The translations under genes were made by a program, and so were the position numbers. This document shows, piece after piece, positions 1-6,953 of a stretch of 62,314 nt of DNA (position 1 is the stretch's first letter; each line of letters starts with the position of its first letter). The notes under the pieces were generated by a model. That model saw only the letters and a program-made list of their open reading frames with translations. It had not been told where the DNA came from and made no database searches. Source of the DNA: Prevotellaceae bacterium UBA1726 (GTDB lineage Bacteria > Bacteroidota > Bacteroidia > Bacteroidales > Bacteroidaceae); NCBI GenBank assembly GCA_002316005.1, contig DCIM01000021.1, positions 1 to 62,314 of the forward strand. Direction: 5' to 3'.

Positions 1-33
1 GTCTCCAGCCTGTATGTAGGATATAATGGGGAA

Positions 34-2607
34 TTACAGTCGCTTTACGCGGACATGACGGAACCAGAGTTCTGAACCATGACCGAGGAATCCGATGTAG
101 CCAGTCTTGTTGAAGAGGCCTGGATGCTCGTTGTGGTCGTAGGTACCGTTCTTTGTTGCTTCCTTGATATCACCCTCGGTGATGACAGTGCCATTGAGCG
201 TCACGCGCACATGTGTACCTTTAATATAAATCTCCTCCTCGTTCCATTCGCCAAGCGGTTTCAGACAATCGCGGTTCTGGGTAGGAATGATGCCATATAC
301 AGAACCATGATACTGATAGTCGCGAAGGTCGGGCTGATAGATTGCATCGTAGTGGTCGAGGACCTGAATCTCCATTCCGTAGTAAGCAGCATCCTTGCCC
401 ATCTCTGCACGCACACCAATACCATTGTTGGCACCAGGAGTCAGTTTGAACTCGAAACGGAAGATGAAATCCTGATACTCCTCCTTGGTGTAGAGGTTGC
501 CGAAACCATCGCCACGAGGTTTTACATAGATAGTGCCATCCTCAGCATGGTAGTTGACAAGGTCGCCCTGGAAATTGCTCAGGTTTGTACCATCGAAGAG
601 CAACTTGAATCCCTCCTTCTTCTCCTGTGCCGAGAGTTCGTATGGCTCCGACTGTGGAAGTTCGTGGATGTAGAGGTCGCGATACTGCACCACCGAACCA
701 TGAGCCTGGAGTTCAATCTGTTCCTTGAGGAGAAGAGGCAGCGAGCGGTCCCAGTAGTTTTCGAGAACGACATTATCGACCACGAGTTGTCCGTTGAGAT
801 AAACCGTCACGCACTCATCAACCATCTTGATGTGGAATGTATTCCAATCGCCAACAGGATTATCGGCAACACAGAGAGGTTTGCTTGGATTCTTCTCGTT
901 GTTGTAGAGTCCACCCGAGCCCACTTCAGCACCAACATTTGTGCGGGCAGTGTCCCAAATCTGCACCTGAGGAGTGCCACGGAGATAGATGCCAGCATCA
1001 GGTTCGTCGCCAGGAAGAAGGCGCCAATCGACAAACATCTCGAAGTTGCCATATTTCTTCTCTGTAGCAAGGCTCTGTCCCTTGCCATTGAACTCGATGA
1101 CACCATTCTTCACGCTCCAAGTCTCGTTCATCAAGGCATCAGCCTCAGCCTGGAGTTTCTTCAATTCCTTCTCCTTCAGCAAGGCACGCTTGTGAGGATT
1201 GTCGTAAGGAGCGGCAAGAAGGCCCTTCCAACCGGTGAGGTCCTTGCCATTGAACATACTTACATATCCGTTGTCCTCATTTGCAAGTTTATCGAGTTGC
1301 TGCTGAATTTCAGTACGCTGATAGTCAGCATCGCCACCAGTGATGGTCTCCATTGCACGCTTCATCAAAGCACGCACCTCAGGACCATTAATCTCGTTGT
1401 GGCCAGAAGTGAGCACACGGATAGCCTGAGCGGCAGCCTGTGCAGTAGCCTCATTGTCGAGATACTGTCCAGCATAGAATACTGCAGGGAGAGTGTAAGT
1501 CTTTGCCACAAGACCAAGAACCATGTTCTGTTCCTTTGCATCAGCCGCCAAGTCCATTGCCTTACGCAAGAGGAGCAGACGCTGTGGACCAGGAAGAGTG
1601 CGCTTGATGGCATCAACAGCCGCCTCGCAAGGAGAGAGAACGACAATAGGGATGTCAGCACCCGTACGAGCATCAACAACAGCCTTAGCCTCAGCACAGA
1701 GGTTTTCGCCCTGAGCCACCTTTATAGCGTTTACCACATCGCCAGGATAGCACTTCAGACACTCCTTGGCAAGAGTTCTCTGCTCATCGGTTCCATTGAG
1801 GAGGGAAGCAACAGCAGTCATATCCTCAGCCTTTCCGATACGAGTCAAAGTCCAAGCAGCAGCACTGACAACCTCTGGGTTCTTGCTTGCGAGCAAAGCC
1901 TTTGCATTAGTAGTATTGGCGATGTCAGGATTTATCCCCATCCAATGGAGGACATCGAGTTTTGCATCGTCCTTCAACTTAGGCAGAGCCGTTTCGGCAA
2001 GAGCCAACGAAGTAGCCTTCTGCTCGGCAGTGCCATAAGTATTGATTGTCTGGATAGCATCCATACGCACATTGCGATCCTTACTCTTCAGAGTCTTTGC
2101 AAGCGTCTTCTGAACGGCCGCAACATCAGGAGCAGCGACCTTAGCATCAGCAGTCCAACCATTAAGGTTGCGAAGCATACGGAGAAGGAGTTCGCGATTG
2201 GTCACTGCCCAAGGATTTTCGTTGCAATCCTTTGCGTCATCGCCAGTGAGAGTTGAATTTATTCTTGCCACATGCTTGTTGAGAACAGCCTTCAAAGCCT
2301 CACGCTTCTGAGCATCGAACGAGGCACTACCCGCATAAGCACCATAAGCATCGAGAGCATATTCCACCTTAGCGCGAGCATCATCATTGCGCTCGAGCAT
2401 TGCAATAAGCATCTCCACTCCACTCGTGCCAGTTGACTCAATGTCGCCCATGAGGCGGTTGTAGAGTTGAACATTCTCTGCAGGCAACTGATTGAGGGCA
2501 TCAACGATTTTGGTATCAGCCTTGCGGTTGAGCGGCTGAGCGAACGCCATACTGCCAACAAGAGTCAGCAGAACAACGAGTAACGATTGTCTGATCAGAT
2601 TTTTCAT
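34..2607 (-). CDS. Secreted HEAT-repeat protein with two DUF1080 (3-keto-disaccharide hydrolase type) domains
   Basis: The 857-residue product starts with a signal peptide (about residues 1-23, cut near AFAQ). A helical HEAT-like region follows (about 30-440), then two concanavalin-A-like DUF1080 domains at about 448-649 (opening 'MFNGKDLTGWKG') and 666-855 (opening 'LLFDGTNLSNFQG'). DUF1080 proteins are known as 3-keto-glycoside hydrolases or lyases that act with Gfo/Idh/MocA oxidoreductases. The gene directly upstream is such an oxidoreductase, and its stop overlaps this start by 4 bp (ATGA), so the two are translationally coupled. Export to the periplasm is inferred from the signal peptide. 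The HEAT part may be a scaffold or a substrate or partner binding surface. The substrate cannot be read from sequence. The stop lies 33 bp inside the window edge. Domain calls are firm, substrate is open. Confidence 0.88.
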   Translation of the reverse strand: MKNLIRQSLLVVLLTLVGSMAFAQPLNRKADTKIVDALNQLPAENVQLYNRLMGDIESTGTSGVEMLIAMLERNDDARAKVEYALDAYGAYAGSASFDAQKREALKAVLNKHVARINSTLTGDDAKDCNENPWAVTNRELLLRMLRNLNGWTADAKVAAPDVAAVQKTLAKTLKSKDRNVRMDAIQTINTYGTAEQKATSLALAETALPKLKDDAKLDVLHWMGINPDIANTTNAKALLASKNPEVVSAAAWTLTRIGKAEDMTAVASLLNGTDEQRTLAKECLKCYPGDVVNAIKVAQGENLCAEAKAVVDARTGADIPIVVLSPCEAAVDAIKRTLPGPQRLLLLRKAMDLAADAKEQNMVLGLVAKTYTLPAVFYAGQYLDNEATAQAAAQAIRVLTSGHNEINGPEVRALMKRAMETITGGDADYQRTEIQQQLDKLANEDNGYVSMFNGKDLTGWKGLLAAPYDNPHKRALLKEKELKKLQAEADALMNETWSVKNGVIEFNGKGQSLATEKKYGNFEMFVDWRLLPGDEPDAGIYLRGTPQVQIWDTARTNVGAEVGSGGLYNNEKNPSKPLCVADNPVGDWNTFHIKMVDECVTVYLNGQLVVDNVVLENYWDRSLPLLLKEQIELQAHGSVVQYRDLYIHELPQSEPYELSAQEKKEGFKLLFDGTNLSNFQGDLVNYHAEDGTIYVKPRGDGFGNLYTKEEYQDFIFRFEFKLTPGANNGIGVRAEMGKDAAYYGMEIQVLDHYDAIYQPDLRDYQYHGSVYGIIPTQNRDCLKPLGEWNEEEIYIKGTHVRVTLNGTVITEGDIKEATKNGTYDHNEHPGLFNKTGYIGFLGHGSELWFRHVRVKRL

Positions 2608-3884
2608 TTCCAGTCCTCCCTTTCTTTTTGATAAACAAGAGCATTTGCTGCATCATCGTTGATGAACTCCATCTTGTCGGAGTCGAAATGCAGAGTACGG
2701 TTGAGTTGCAGAGCCACAGCACCCATGTTGACGAGAGTGGCAGAGCGATTACCGTTATCTTCGTTGAGGGCAAACTTCTGACGAGTGCGGATACACTCAT
2801 CGAAGTCGGTGTTCTGAGGCAGTGGGTCAGGGAACTCAGCCAACTTCATACGCCAGTCAGGAATGTCGCAAATGAAATTGTTGTAGACATTTCCGTTAGG
2901 ACCAGAGATGTAAGGAGCGTTAGGATCGCCATAGTCGCCACCCCAAAGAATAATCTGACAGCCGTCAGCATAGGTGTACTTAATCTCGCGCCAAGTACCT
3001 ACAGCATCAGGATGCTGCTGAGGAGCGTCAACCTCCACCTTGACTGGCGATTCGTTGTCCTTGCCGAGGAAATACTGCACAGGGTCCATGTAGTGCTGTC
3101 CCATATCAGTAAGACCACCACCATCATAATCCCAGTAGCCACGGAAGGTCTGGTGAACACGATGAGGGTTGTAAGGCTTGTAAGGTGCAGGACCGAGCCA
3201 CATGTTATAGTTGAGTTCCTTTGGCACAGGCATTGGGTCGAGGTGTTCCTTACCAACCCAGTAGAATTTCCAGTCGAAACCAGTGTGCTTTGAGATTGTC
3301 ACCTTAAGAGGCCAACCGAGAAGTCCGCTCTGCACGAGTTTCTTCAATGGGAAGACTGTTGTGCCGAGACCATAGAAGTTATCGGTGAAACGGAACCAAG
3401 TATTAAGTCGGAATACGCGCTTATAGCGCTCCACAGCCTCCTTGACGCGCTTACCCTCTCCAATGGTACGAGTCATAGGCTTCTCGCACCAGATGTCCTT
3501 GCCTGCCTTTGCAGCCTCAATAGCCATCAGAGCGTGCCAATGAGGAGGAGTAGCGATATGAACAACATCGATGCTTGGATTGGCAATGAGTTCGCGCCAG
3601 TCCTCGTAGAGTTTCAGGTCGGCATCAACATTACGCCCTTCCTCATGAAGACGGCCAGCATATTTGCGAGCCTCCTCAAGATGGTTGCGGTCAACATCGC
3701 ACACAGCGATGCAACGAGTATTGCCATAACCGAAATGGCCCATACCCATGCCACCTACTCCAATAATACCTTTTGTCAATTGGTCGCTTGGCGCAATGTA
3801 TCCATTTCCACCAAGCACATGGCGCGGTACAATCGTAAATGCAGCGAGTGCACCACTTGCTTTCAAGAAATTCCTTCTATCCAT
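2604..3884 (-). CDS. Gfo/Idh/MocA family NAD(P)-dependent oxidoreductase, Tat-type signal
   Basis: 426 residues. The N-terminus 'DRRNFLKASGALAAF' is a twin-arginine-like signal, expected to export a folded, cofactor-loaded enzyme. The Rossmann motif 'IGVGGMGMG' lies at about 41-49 and the family's 'EKPMTRT' motif (Lys135 is the likely catalytic residue) at about 134-140. The C-terminal half is the usual alpha/beta substrate domain. These enzymes oxidise or reduce ring hydroxyls of sugars. Next to a DUF1080 protein the likely role is making a 3-keto-glycoside that the partner cleaves; this is inference from known pairs in gut Bacteroides. The gene is first in a two-gene unit with its own promoter, and it is separated from sufD by a strong terminator. 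The start is fixed by the Tat signal directly after ATG. Confidence 0.9.
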   Translation of the reverse strand: MDRRNFLKASGALAAFTIVPRHVLGGNGYIAPSDQLTKGIIGVGGMGMGHFGYGNTRCIAVCDVDRNHLEEARKYAGRLHEEGRNVDADLKLYEDWRELIANPSIDVVHIATPPHWHALMAIEAAKAGKDIWCEKPMTRTIGEGKRVKEAVERYKRVFRLNTWFRFTDNFYGLGTTVFPLKKLVQSGLLGWPLKVTISKHTGFDWKFYWVGKEHLDPMPVPKELNYNMWLGPAPYKPYNPHRVHQTFRGYWDYDGGGLTDMGQHYMDPVQYFLGKDNESPVKVEVDAPQQHPDAVGTWREIKYTYADGCQIILWGGDYGDPNAPYISGPNGNVYNNFICDIPDWRMKLAEFPDPLPQNTDFDECIRTRQKFALNEDNGNRSATLVNMGAVALQLNRTLHFDSDKMEFINDDAANALVYQKEREDWK

Positions 3885-3920
3885 AACTTAGGTTTTTGTA
3901 GTAAATTAATGATTGCGATA

Positions 3921-3952
3921 GCAAAAATACAAAAAAATATTCTTTACGCAAA
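3921..3952 (-). promoter_or_regulatory. Bacteroidetes-type promoter for the oxidoreductase/DUF1080 pair
   Basis: On the minus strand TTTG (3949-3952) is followed after 19 bp by TATTTTTGC (3921-3929). This matches the TTG-N19-21-TAnnTTTG form used by the main sigma factor of Bacteroidetes. It lies about 40 bp before the ATG at 3884. Confidence 0.6.
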
Positions 3953-3983
3953 TCATTTTATAAGGAATATTCACAATTTTACG

Positions 3984-4017
3984 AAAAAAGCCCAAGAAAA
4001 TAGTAATTTTCTTAGGC
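3984..4017 (-). terminator. Rho-independent terminator after sufD
   Basis: An 11-bp stem (4007-4017 with 3990-4000, one G-T pair) with a 6-nt loop is followed on the minus strand by six T. It starts 10 bp after the sufD stop and ends the suf transcript before the oxidoreductase promoter. Confidence 0.85.
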
Positions 4018-4026
4018 CTTTGTTTC

Positions 4027-5370
4027 TTATTTGCAGAGTTTGCAACCCTCGCATTTGCTCAGTTCACCGCGGAATCGCTTCTCGACAAGATAATGAAGTC
4101 GGTCGCGTAGAGGTTCGAGGCGAATCTGGTCGATGACATCGCCCACGAAGGCAAACTGCAGAAGGAGTTTCGCTTCCTCGAGCGAGATACCTCTCTGACG
4201 CATGTAGAACAATGCCGCGTCGTTGAGTTGTCCTACGGTAGAACCATGCGAGCATTTCACATCATCGGCATAAATCTCGAGCATTGGCTGAGTGTACATA
4301 CGAGCCTCTTTGGTAGCACAGAGATTCTGGTTGGTCATTGCAGAAGTAGTCTTCTGCGAATCCTTTCGCACAAGGACACGACCGGCAAAAGCACCTACAG
4401 CCTTATCGTTGAGCACATATTTATAAAGTTCGTGACTGTCGCAATGGCTTACGGCATGATCGATGAGGGTATTGTTATCTACATGCTGTTCCTTATCGGC
4501 AATGACACATCCGTTGCAGAAACACTCCGCCCCTTCACCACGGAAGACGAGATCGAGAGTGTTGCGGGTAGTGCCATTGTGGAGGGTAATGTTGCTATGA
4601 CTAAGACGCGAGTTTGCATCCTGACTGATGTAGGTATTGCCCACAAGAGTATTCTTTACATGAGTCTCCTCGAGGTTGTAGATGTCAAGTTGAGCATTCT
4701 CGCCAACAAAGACCTCAGTAACCTGAGTAGCAAGGAACTGACGGTCATCGGCAGCATGGTCGCAGAAGAGGAGTTTCAGTTCGGCACCCTGTTCGAGGAC
4801 GATAAGCACACGACGATTGACCATCAGGTCAACATCCGAACGAAGGATATTGATGACCTGAATAGCCTTGTCAACCTTTACATTCTTAGGAACATACACG
4901 AAAAGACCGTCCTGAGCAAGGAATGTATTCAATTTCGCCTCACTTGCCTCATTCTGGGCACATAGTTGATTGTAGTATTTGCTGACGAGTTCTGGTTTCT
5001 CGATAGCAACCTTACGAAGGGAATTGATGATGACACCTTGTGGCAGTTCTACCTTTGGCAATGCCTTGTCGTAGAAACTGTCGTTCACCATGAAATAGAG
5101 CTGAGTGCTGAGGTTCGGTACATCGCACTTGAAAGCATCGTAAGGATTTACGGGAATATCAAGGCGATGCAGATTCAATCCAAGGTCAGGAGCGAAGATT
5201 TCCTGAAGGTTGGTGTATTTGTATCGCTCCACCTTTCGCGTAGGAAATCCAGAAGCACAGAAAGCCTCGAATGCCTTGTCGCGCTCGGCATTCATCATAG
5301 GAGCAGAATGCTCGCAAATCATCGAGCGACACTGCTTGTAGAGATCTATATATTGTTGTTCAGAATTCAT
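4027..5370 (-). CDS. sufD: Fe-S cluster assembly scaffold protein SufD
   Basis: 447 residues with the SufB/SufD beta-helix core and a typical end ('...GGRGISLEEAKLLLQFAF'-like region followed by 'RFRGELSKCEGCKLCK'). SufD forms the SufBC2D scaffold with SufB and the ATPase SufC in the cytoplasm and helps iron delivery to the nascent cluster. The conserved region near the C-terminus ('CSHGSTVGQLNDAALFYMRQRGI') holds the expected His of the SufB-SufD interface. The gene lies 7 bp downstream of sufC, so it is cotranscribed with it, and is closed by a terminator. The extra C-terminal Cys cluster (CEGCKLC) is worth noting, although short Cys-rich ends occur in other Bacteroidetes SufD. Confidence 0.94.
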   Translation of the reverse strand: MNSEQQYIDLYKQCRSMICEHSAPMMNAERDKAFEAFCASGFPTRKVERYKYTNLQEIFAPDLGLNLHRLDIPVNPYDAFKCDVPNLSTQLYFMVNDSFYDKALPKVELPQGVIINSLRKVAIEKPELVSKYYNQLCAQNEASEAKLNTFLAQDGLFVYVPKNVKVDKAIQVINILRSDVDLMVNRRVLIVLEQGAELKLLFCDHAADDRQFLATQVTEVFVGENAQLDIYNLEETHVKNTLVGNTYISQDANSRLSHSNITLHNGTTRNTLDLVFRGEGAECFCNGCVIADKEQHVDNNTLIDHAVSHCDSHELYKYVLNDKAVGAFAGRVLVRKDSQKTTSAMTNQNLCATKEARMYTQPMLEIYADDVKCSHGSTVGQLNDAALFYMRQRGISLEEAKLLLQFAFVGDVIDQIRLEPLRDRLHYLVEKRFRGELSKCEGCKLCK

Positions 5371-5377
5371 TGTGAGT

Positions 5378-6130
5378 CTACTCTTCTACTTCTGCCTTAA
5401 TCCAGTCGTATCCACGCTCCTCAATCTCCTTTGCGAGTTCTGGTCCACCCTCCTTCACGATACGGCCCTTGTAGAGGACATGAATCTGCTGAGGACGAAT
5501 CATATCGAGAAGACGCTCGTAATGAGTGATGACGATGCGTGATGTCTCAGGAGTGGCGAGTTTGTTGACACCCTCAGCCACAATGCGCATTGCATCAACA
5601 TCAAGGCCGGAGTCAGTCTCGTCGAGAATGGAGAGTTTTGGTTCGAGCATTGCCATCTGGAAAATCTCGTTGCGCTTCTTCTCGCCACCCGAGAAACCCT
5701 CGTTGACTGAACGGTTAGCGAGTTTTGAGTCGAGTTCAACAACCTTACGCTTCTCGCGCATTAGTTTCATAAACTCACTGGCGTTCATTGGTTCAAGTCC
5801 CTGATACTTACGCTTCTCGTTGATTGCGGCACGCATGAAATTGGTCATTGACACTCCTGGAATCTCAACAGGATACTGGAAAGAAAGGAAGAGGCCCTCG
5901 TGAGCACGGTCCTCAGGTTTCATTTCAAGGAGGTTCTTTCCATTAAACCAAGCCTCGCCCTCAGTAACCTCGTAGAGCGGATTGCCCACAAGAACAGCGC
6001 TGAGAGTTGACTTGCCCGAACCGTTTGGTCCCATGATGGCATGAGTTTCACCATCGCCAATGGTGAGGTTGATGCCACGGAGTATTTCCTTATCGCCTAT
6101 CTTGGCGTGAAGATTCTTTATTTCTAACAT
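5378..6130 (-). CDS. sufC: Fe-S cluster assembly ATPase SufC
   Basis: 250 residues, the normal length for SufC. Walker A 'GPNGSGKST' is at 34-42, the ABC signature 'FSGGEKKRNEI' at 146-156, and Walker B 'LSILDETDSGLD' at 167-178. SufC is a soluble ABC-type ATPase that drives conformational change of the SufBC2D scaffold. In most relatives sufB lies directly upstream. Here sufB is 2.6 kb away, with a glycosidase fusion and a regulator between, and sufC has acquired or kept its own promoter. Confidence 0.96.
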   Translation of the reverse strand: MLEIKNLHAKIGDKEILRGINLTIGDGETHAIMGPNGSGKSTLSAVLVGNPLYEVTEGEAWFNGKNLLEMKPEDRAHEGLFLSFQYPVEIPGVSMTNFMRAAINEKRKYQGLEPMNASEFMKLMREKRKVVELDSKLANRSVNEGFSGGEKKRNEIFQMAMLEPKLSILDETDSGLDVDAMRIVAEGVNKLATPETSRIVITHYERLLDMIRPQQIHVLYKGRIVKEGGPELAKEIEERGYDWIKAEVEE

Positions 6131-6164
6131 AGAATGATGTACGATGTACTATTAATTTTGAACT

Positions 6165-6196
6165 GCAAAGTTACAACAAACGAGTGAAAAATCCAA
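6165..6196 (-). promoter_or_regulatory. Promoter for sufCD
   Basis: On the minus strand TTTGG (6193-6197) and TAACTTTGC (6165-6173) stand about 20 bp apart, the Bacteroidetes promoter form. It lies about 35 bp before the sufC ATG and shows that sufCD need not rely on readthrough from sufB. Confidence 0.6.
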
Positions 6197-6212
6197 ATAA
6201 ATAGGTAATAAT

Positions 6213-6260
6213 ATTAAAACAAAGAAAACCACACTGCCTTAATGTCAAGACAATGTGGTT
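6213..6260 (-). terminator. Terminator after the AraC-type gene
   Basis: On the minus strand a 10-bp stem (AACCACATTG with CAGTGTGGTT, one G-T pair; 6251-6260 with 6227-6236), a 14-nt loop, then TTCTTTGTTTT. It separates the regulator from the sufCD promoter. Confidence 0.7.
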
Positions 6261-6296
6261 CCCTATGGTTTTCTTTAATCTTCTGTATGCTGCCCG

Positions 6297-6656
6297 TTAC
6301 TCTTGCGAATCCAGTTTCTGCTGACGGGTTTCTGAAGGCAGACAACCATATTTATCCTTGTATGCACGGCGGAAAGAAGTGTCGTTGGCAAATCCACAAG
6401 CCTTCAGAATATCATTCAGGAGCATCTCAGGGTTCTGGCTCATCAACATTTCCGCATGTTGCAGACGGATGTCGCGCACAAGATAGTGGAAGGTAGTGTT
6501 CAGTTCGGAACTGATAAACTGCGACACATAAGTGCGGTTGACCCCTAATAACTTACTAAACTCTTGCATAGAGAACCCTGGGGTCAGGAAGGGATTTCTC
6601 TTGAATGTGAGAATCTTTTCAAATCTTTTAGTTAGTTTTTTTGCATCGTAACTCAT
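6297..6656 (-). CDS. Single-domain AraC-family DNA-binding protein
   Basis: 119 residues, almost entirely the AraC/XylS double helix-turn-helix (about 27-115). It includes 'MQEFSKLLGVNRTYVSQFI' (first HTH) and 'LNDILKACGFANDTSFRRAYKDKYGCLPSE' (second HTH with the conserved G-F and P). No sensor or receiver domain is present, so any signal must come from a partner or from expression level. A 47-codon gene for a hydrophobic miniprotein lies 27 bp upstream and appears cotranscribed. Its target is unknown. Candidates are the neighbouring GH53-cyclophilin gene or the suf genes, on position only. Confidence 0.88.
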   Translation of the reverse strand: MSYDAKKLTKRFEKILTFKRNPFLTPGFSMQEFSKLLGVNRTYVSQFISSELNTTFHYLVRDIRLQHAEMLMSQNPEMLLNDILKACGFANDTSFRRAYKDKYGCLPSETRQQKLDSQE

Positions 6657-6683
6657 AGGACAATTCTTTTTTTATTTTAGGCA

Positions 6684-6827
6684 TTATTCTCCAGCAAAAG
6701 CACGCAAGAGTAAAGTATTGTCAAATTGTACCTTCTTTGGAGATTTTTCTCCGCCAAGCGAGGCAACCGACAATACGACAATTAAATAATAGATAATCAA
6801 ATTTAGAATCTCTTTAATAGTACCCAT
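6684..6827 (-). CDS. Small hydrophobic 47-residue protein upstream of the AraC-type gene
   Basis: ATG at 6825-6827, TAA at 6684-6686. The product opens 'MGTIKEILNLIIYYLIVVLS', one probable membrane helix of about 17 residues, followed by a polar tail with 'GGEKSPKK' and ending 'RAFAGE'. A promoter stands 28 bp upstream of the ATG and the AraC gene starts 27 bp downstream of its stop, so a two-gene unit is likely. I do not recognise a family. It could be a real membrane miniprotein, perhaps a sensor or anchor for the regulator, or a leader peptide that tunes its translation. Confidence 0.5.
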   Translation of the reverse strand: MGTIKEILNLIIYYLIVVLSVASLGGEKSPKKVQFDNTLLLRAFAGE

Positions 6828-6854
6828 TTTCTTTTTTTGCGGCGAATTCCAAGG

Positions 6855-6886
6855 GCAAATGTAGCAAAAATTAACGAATAGAGCAA
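6855..6886 (-). promoter_or_regulatory. Promoter for the miniprotein/AraC unit
   Basis: On the minus strand TTG (6884-6886), 20 bp, TACATTTGC (6855-6863): a full match to the Bacteroidetes consensus. The start codon of the miniprotein is 28 bp downstream. Confidence 0.6.
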
Positions 6887-6916
6887 GAGATTATGGAATT
6901 ATTTTTCATGGAAAAC

Positions 6917-6953
6917 GAAAAAAAATGGAAGTGCATTAATTTAGCACTTCCAT
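6917..6953 (-). terminator. Terminator overlapping the end of the GH53-cyclophilin gene
   Basis: On the minus strand ATGGAAGTGC / GCACTTCCAT forms a perfect 10-bp stem (6944-6953 with 6925-6934), followed by eight T. The upstream arm is coding: it specifies the residues M-E-V and part of L just before the stop codon at 6936-6938. Confidence 0.85.

Noticed and set aside
79..2256. A 725-codon plus-strand frame opposite the DUF1080 gene.
   Set aside because: Mirror of a clear gene; the translated product shows no domain, and the minus-strand frame has a signal peptide and two DUF1080 domains.
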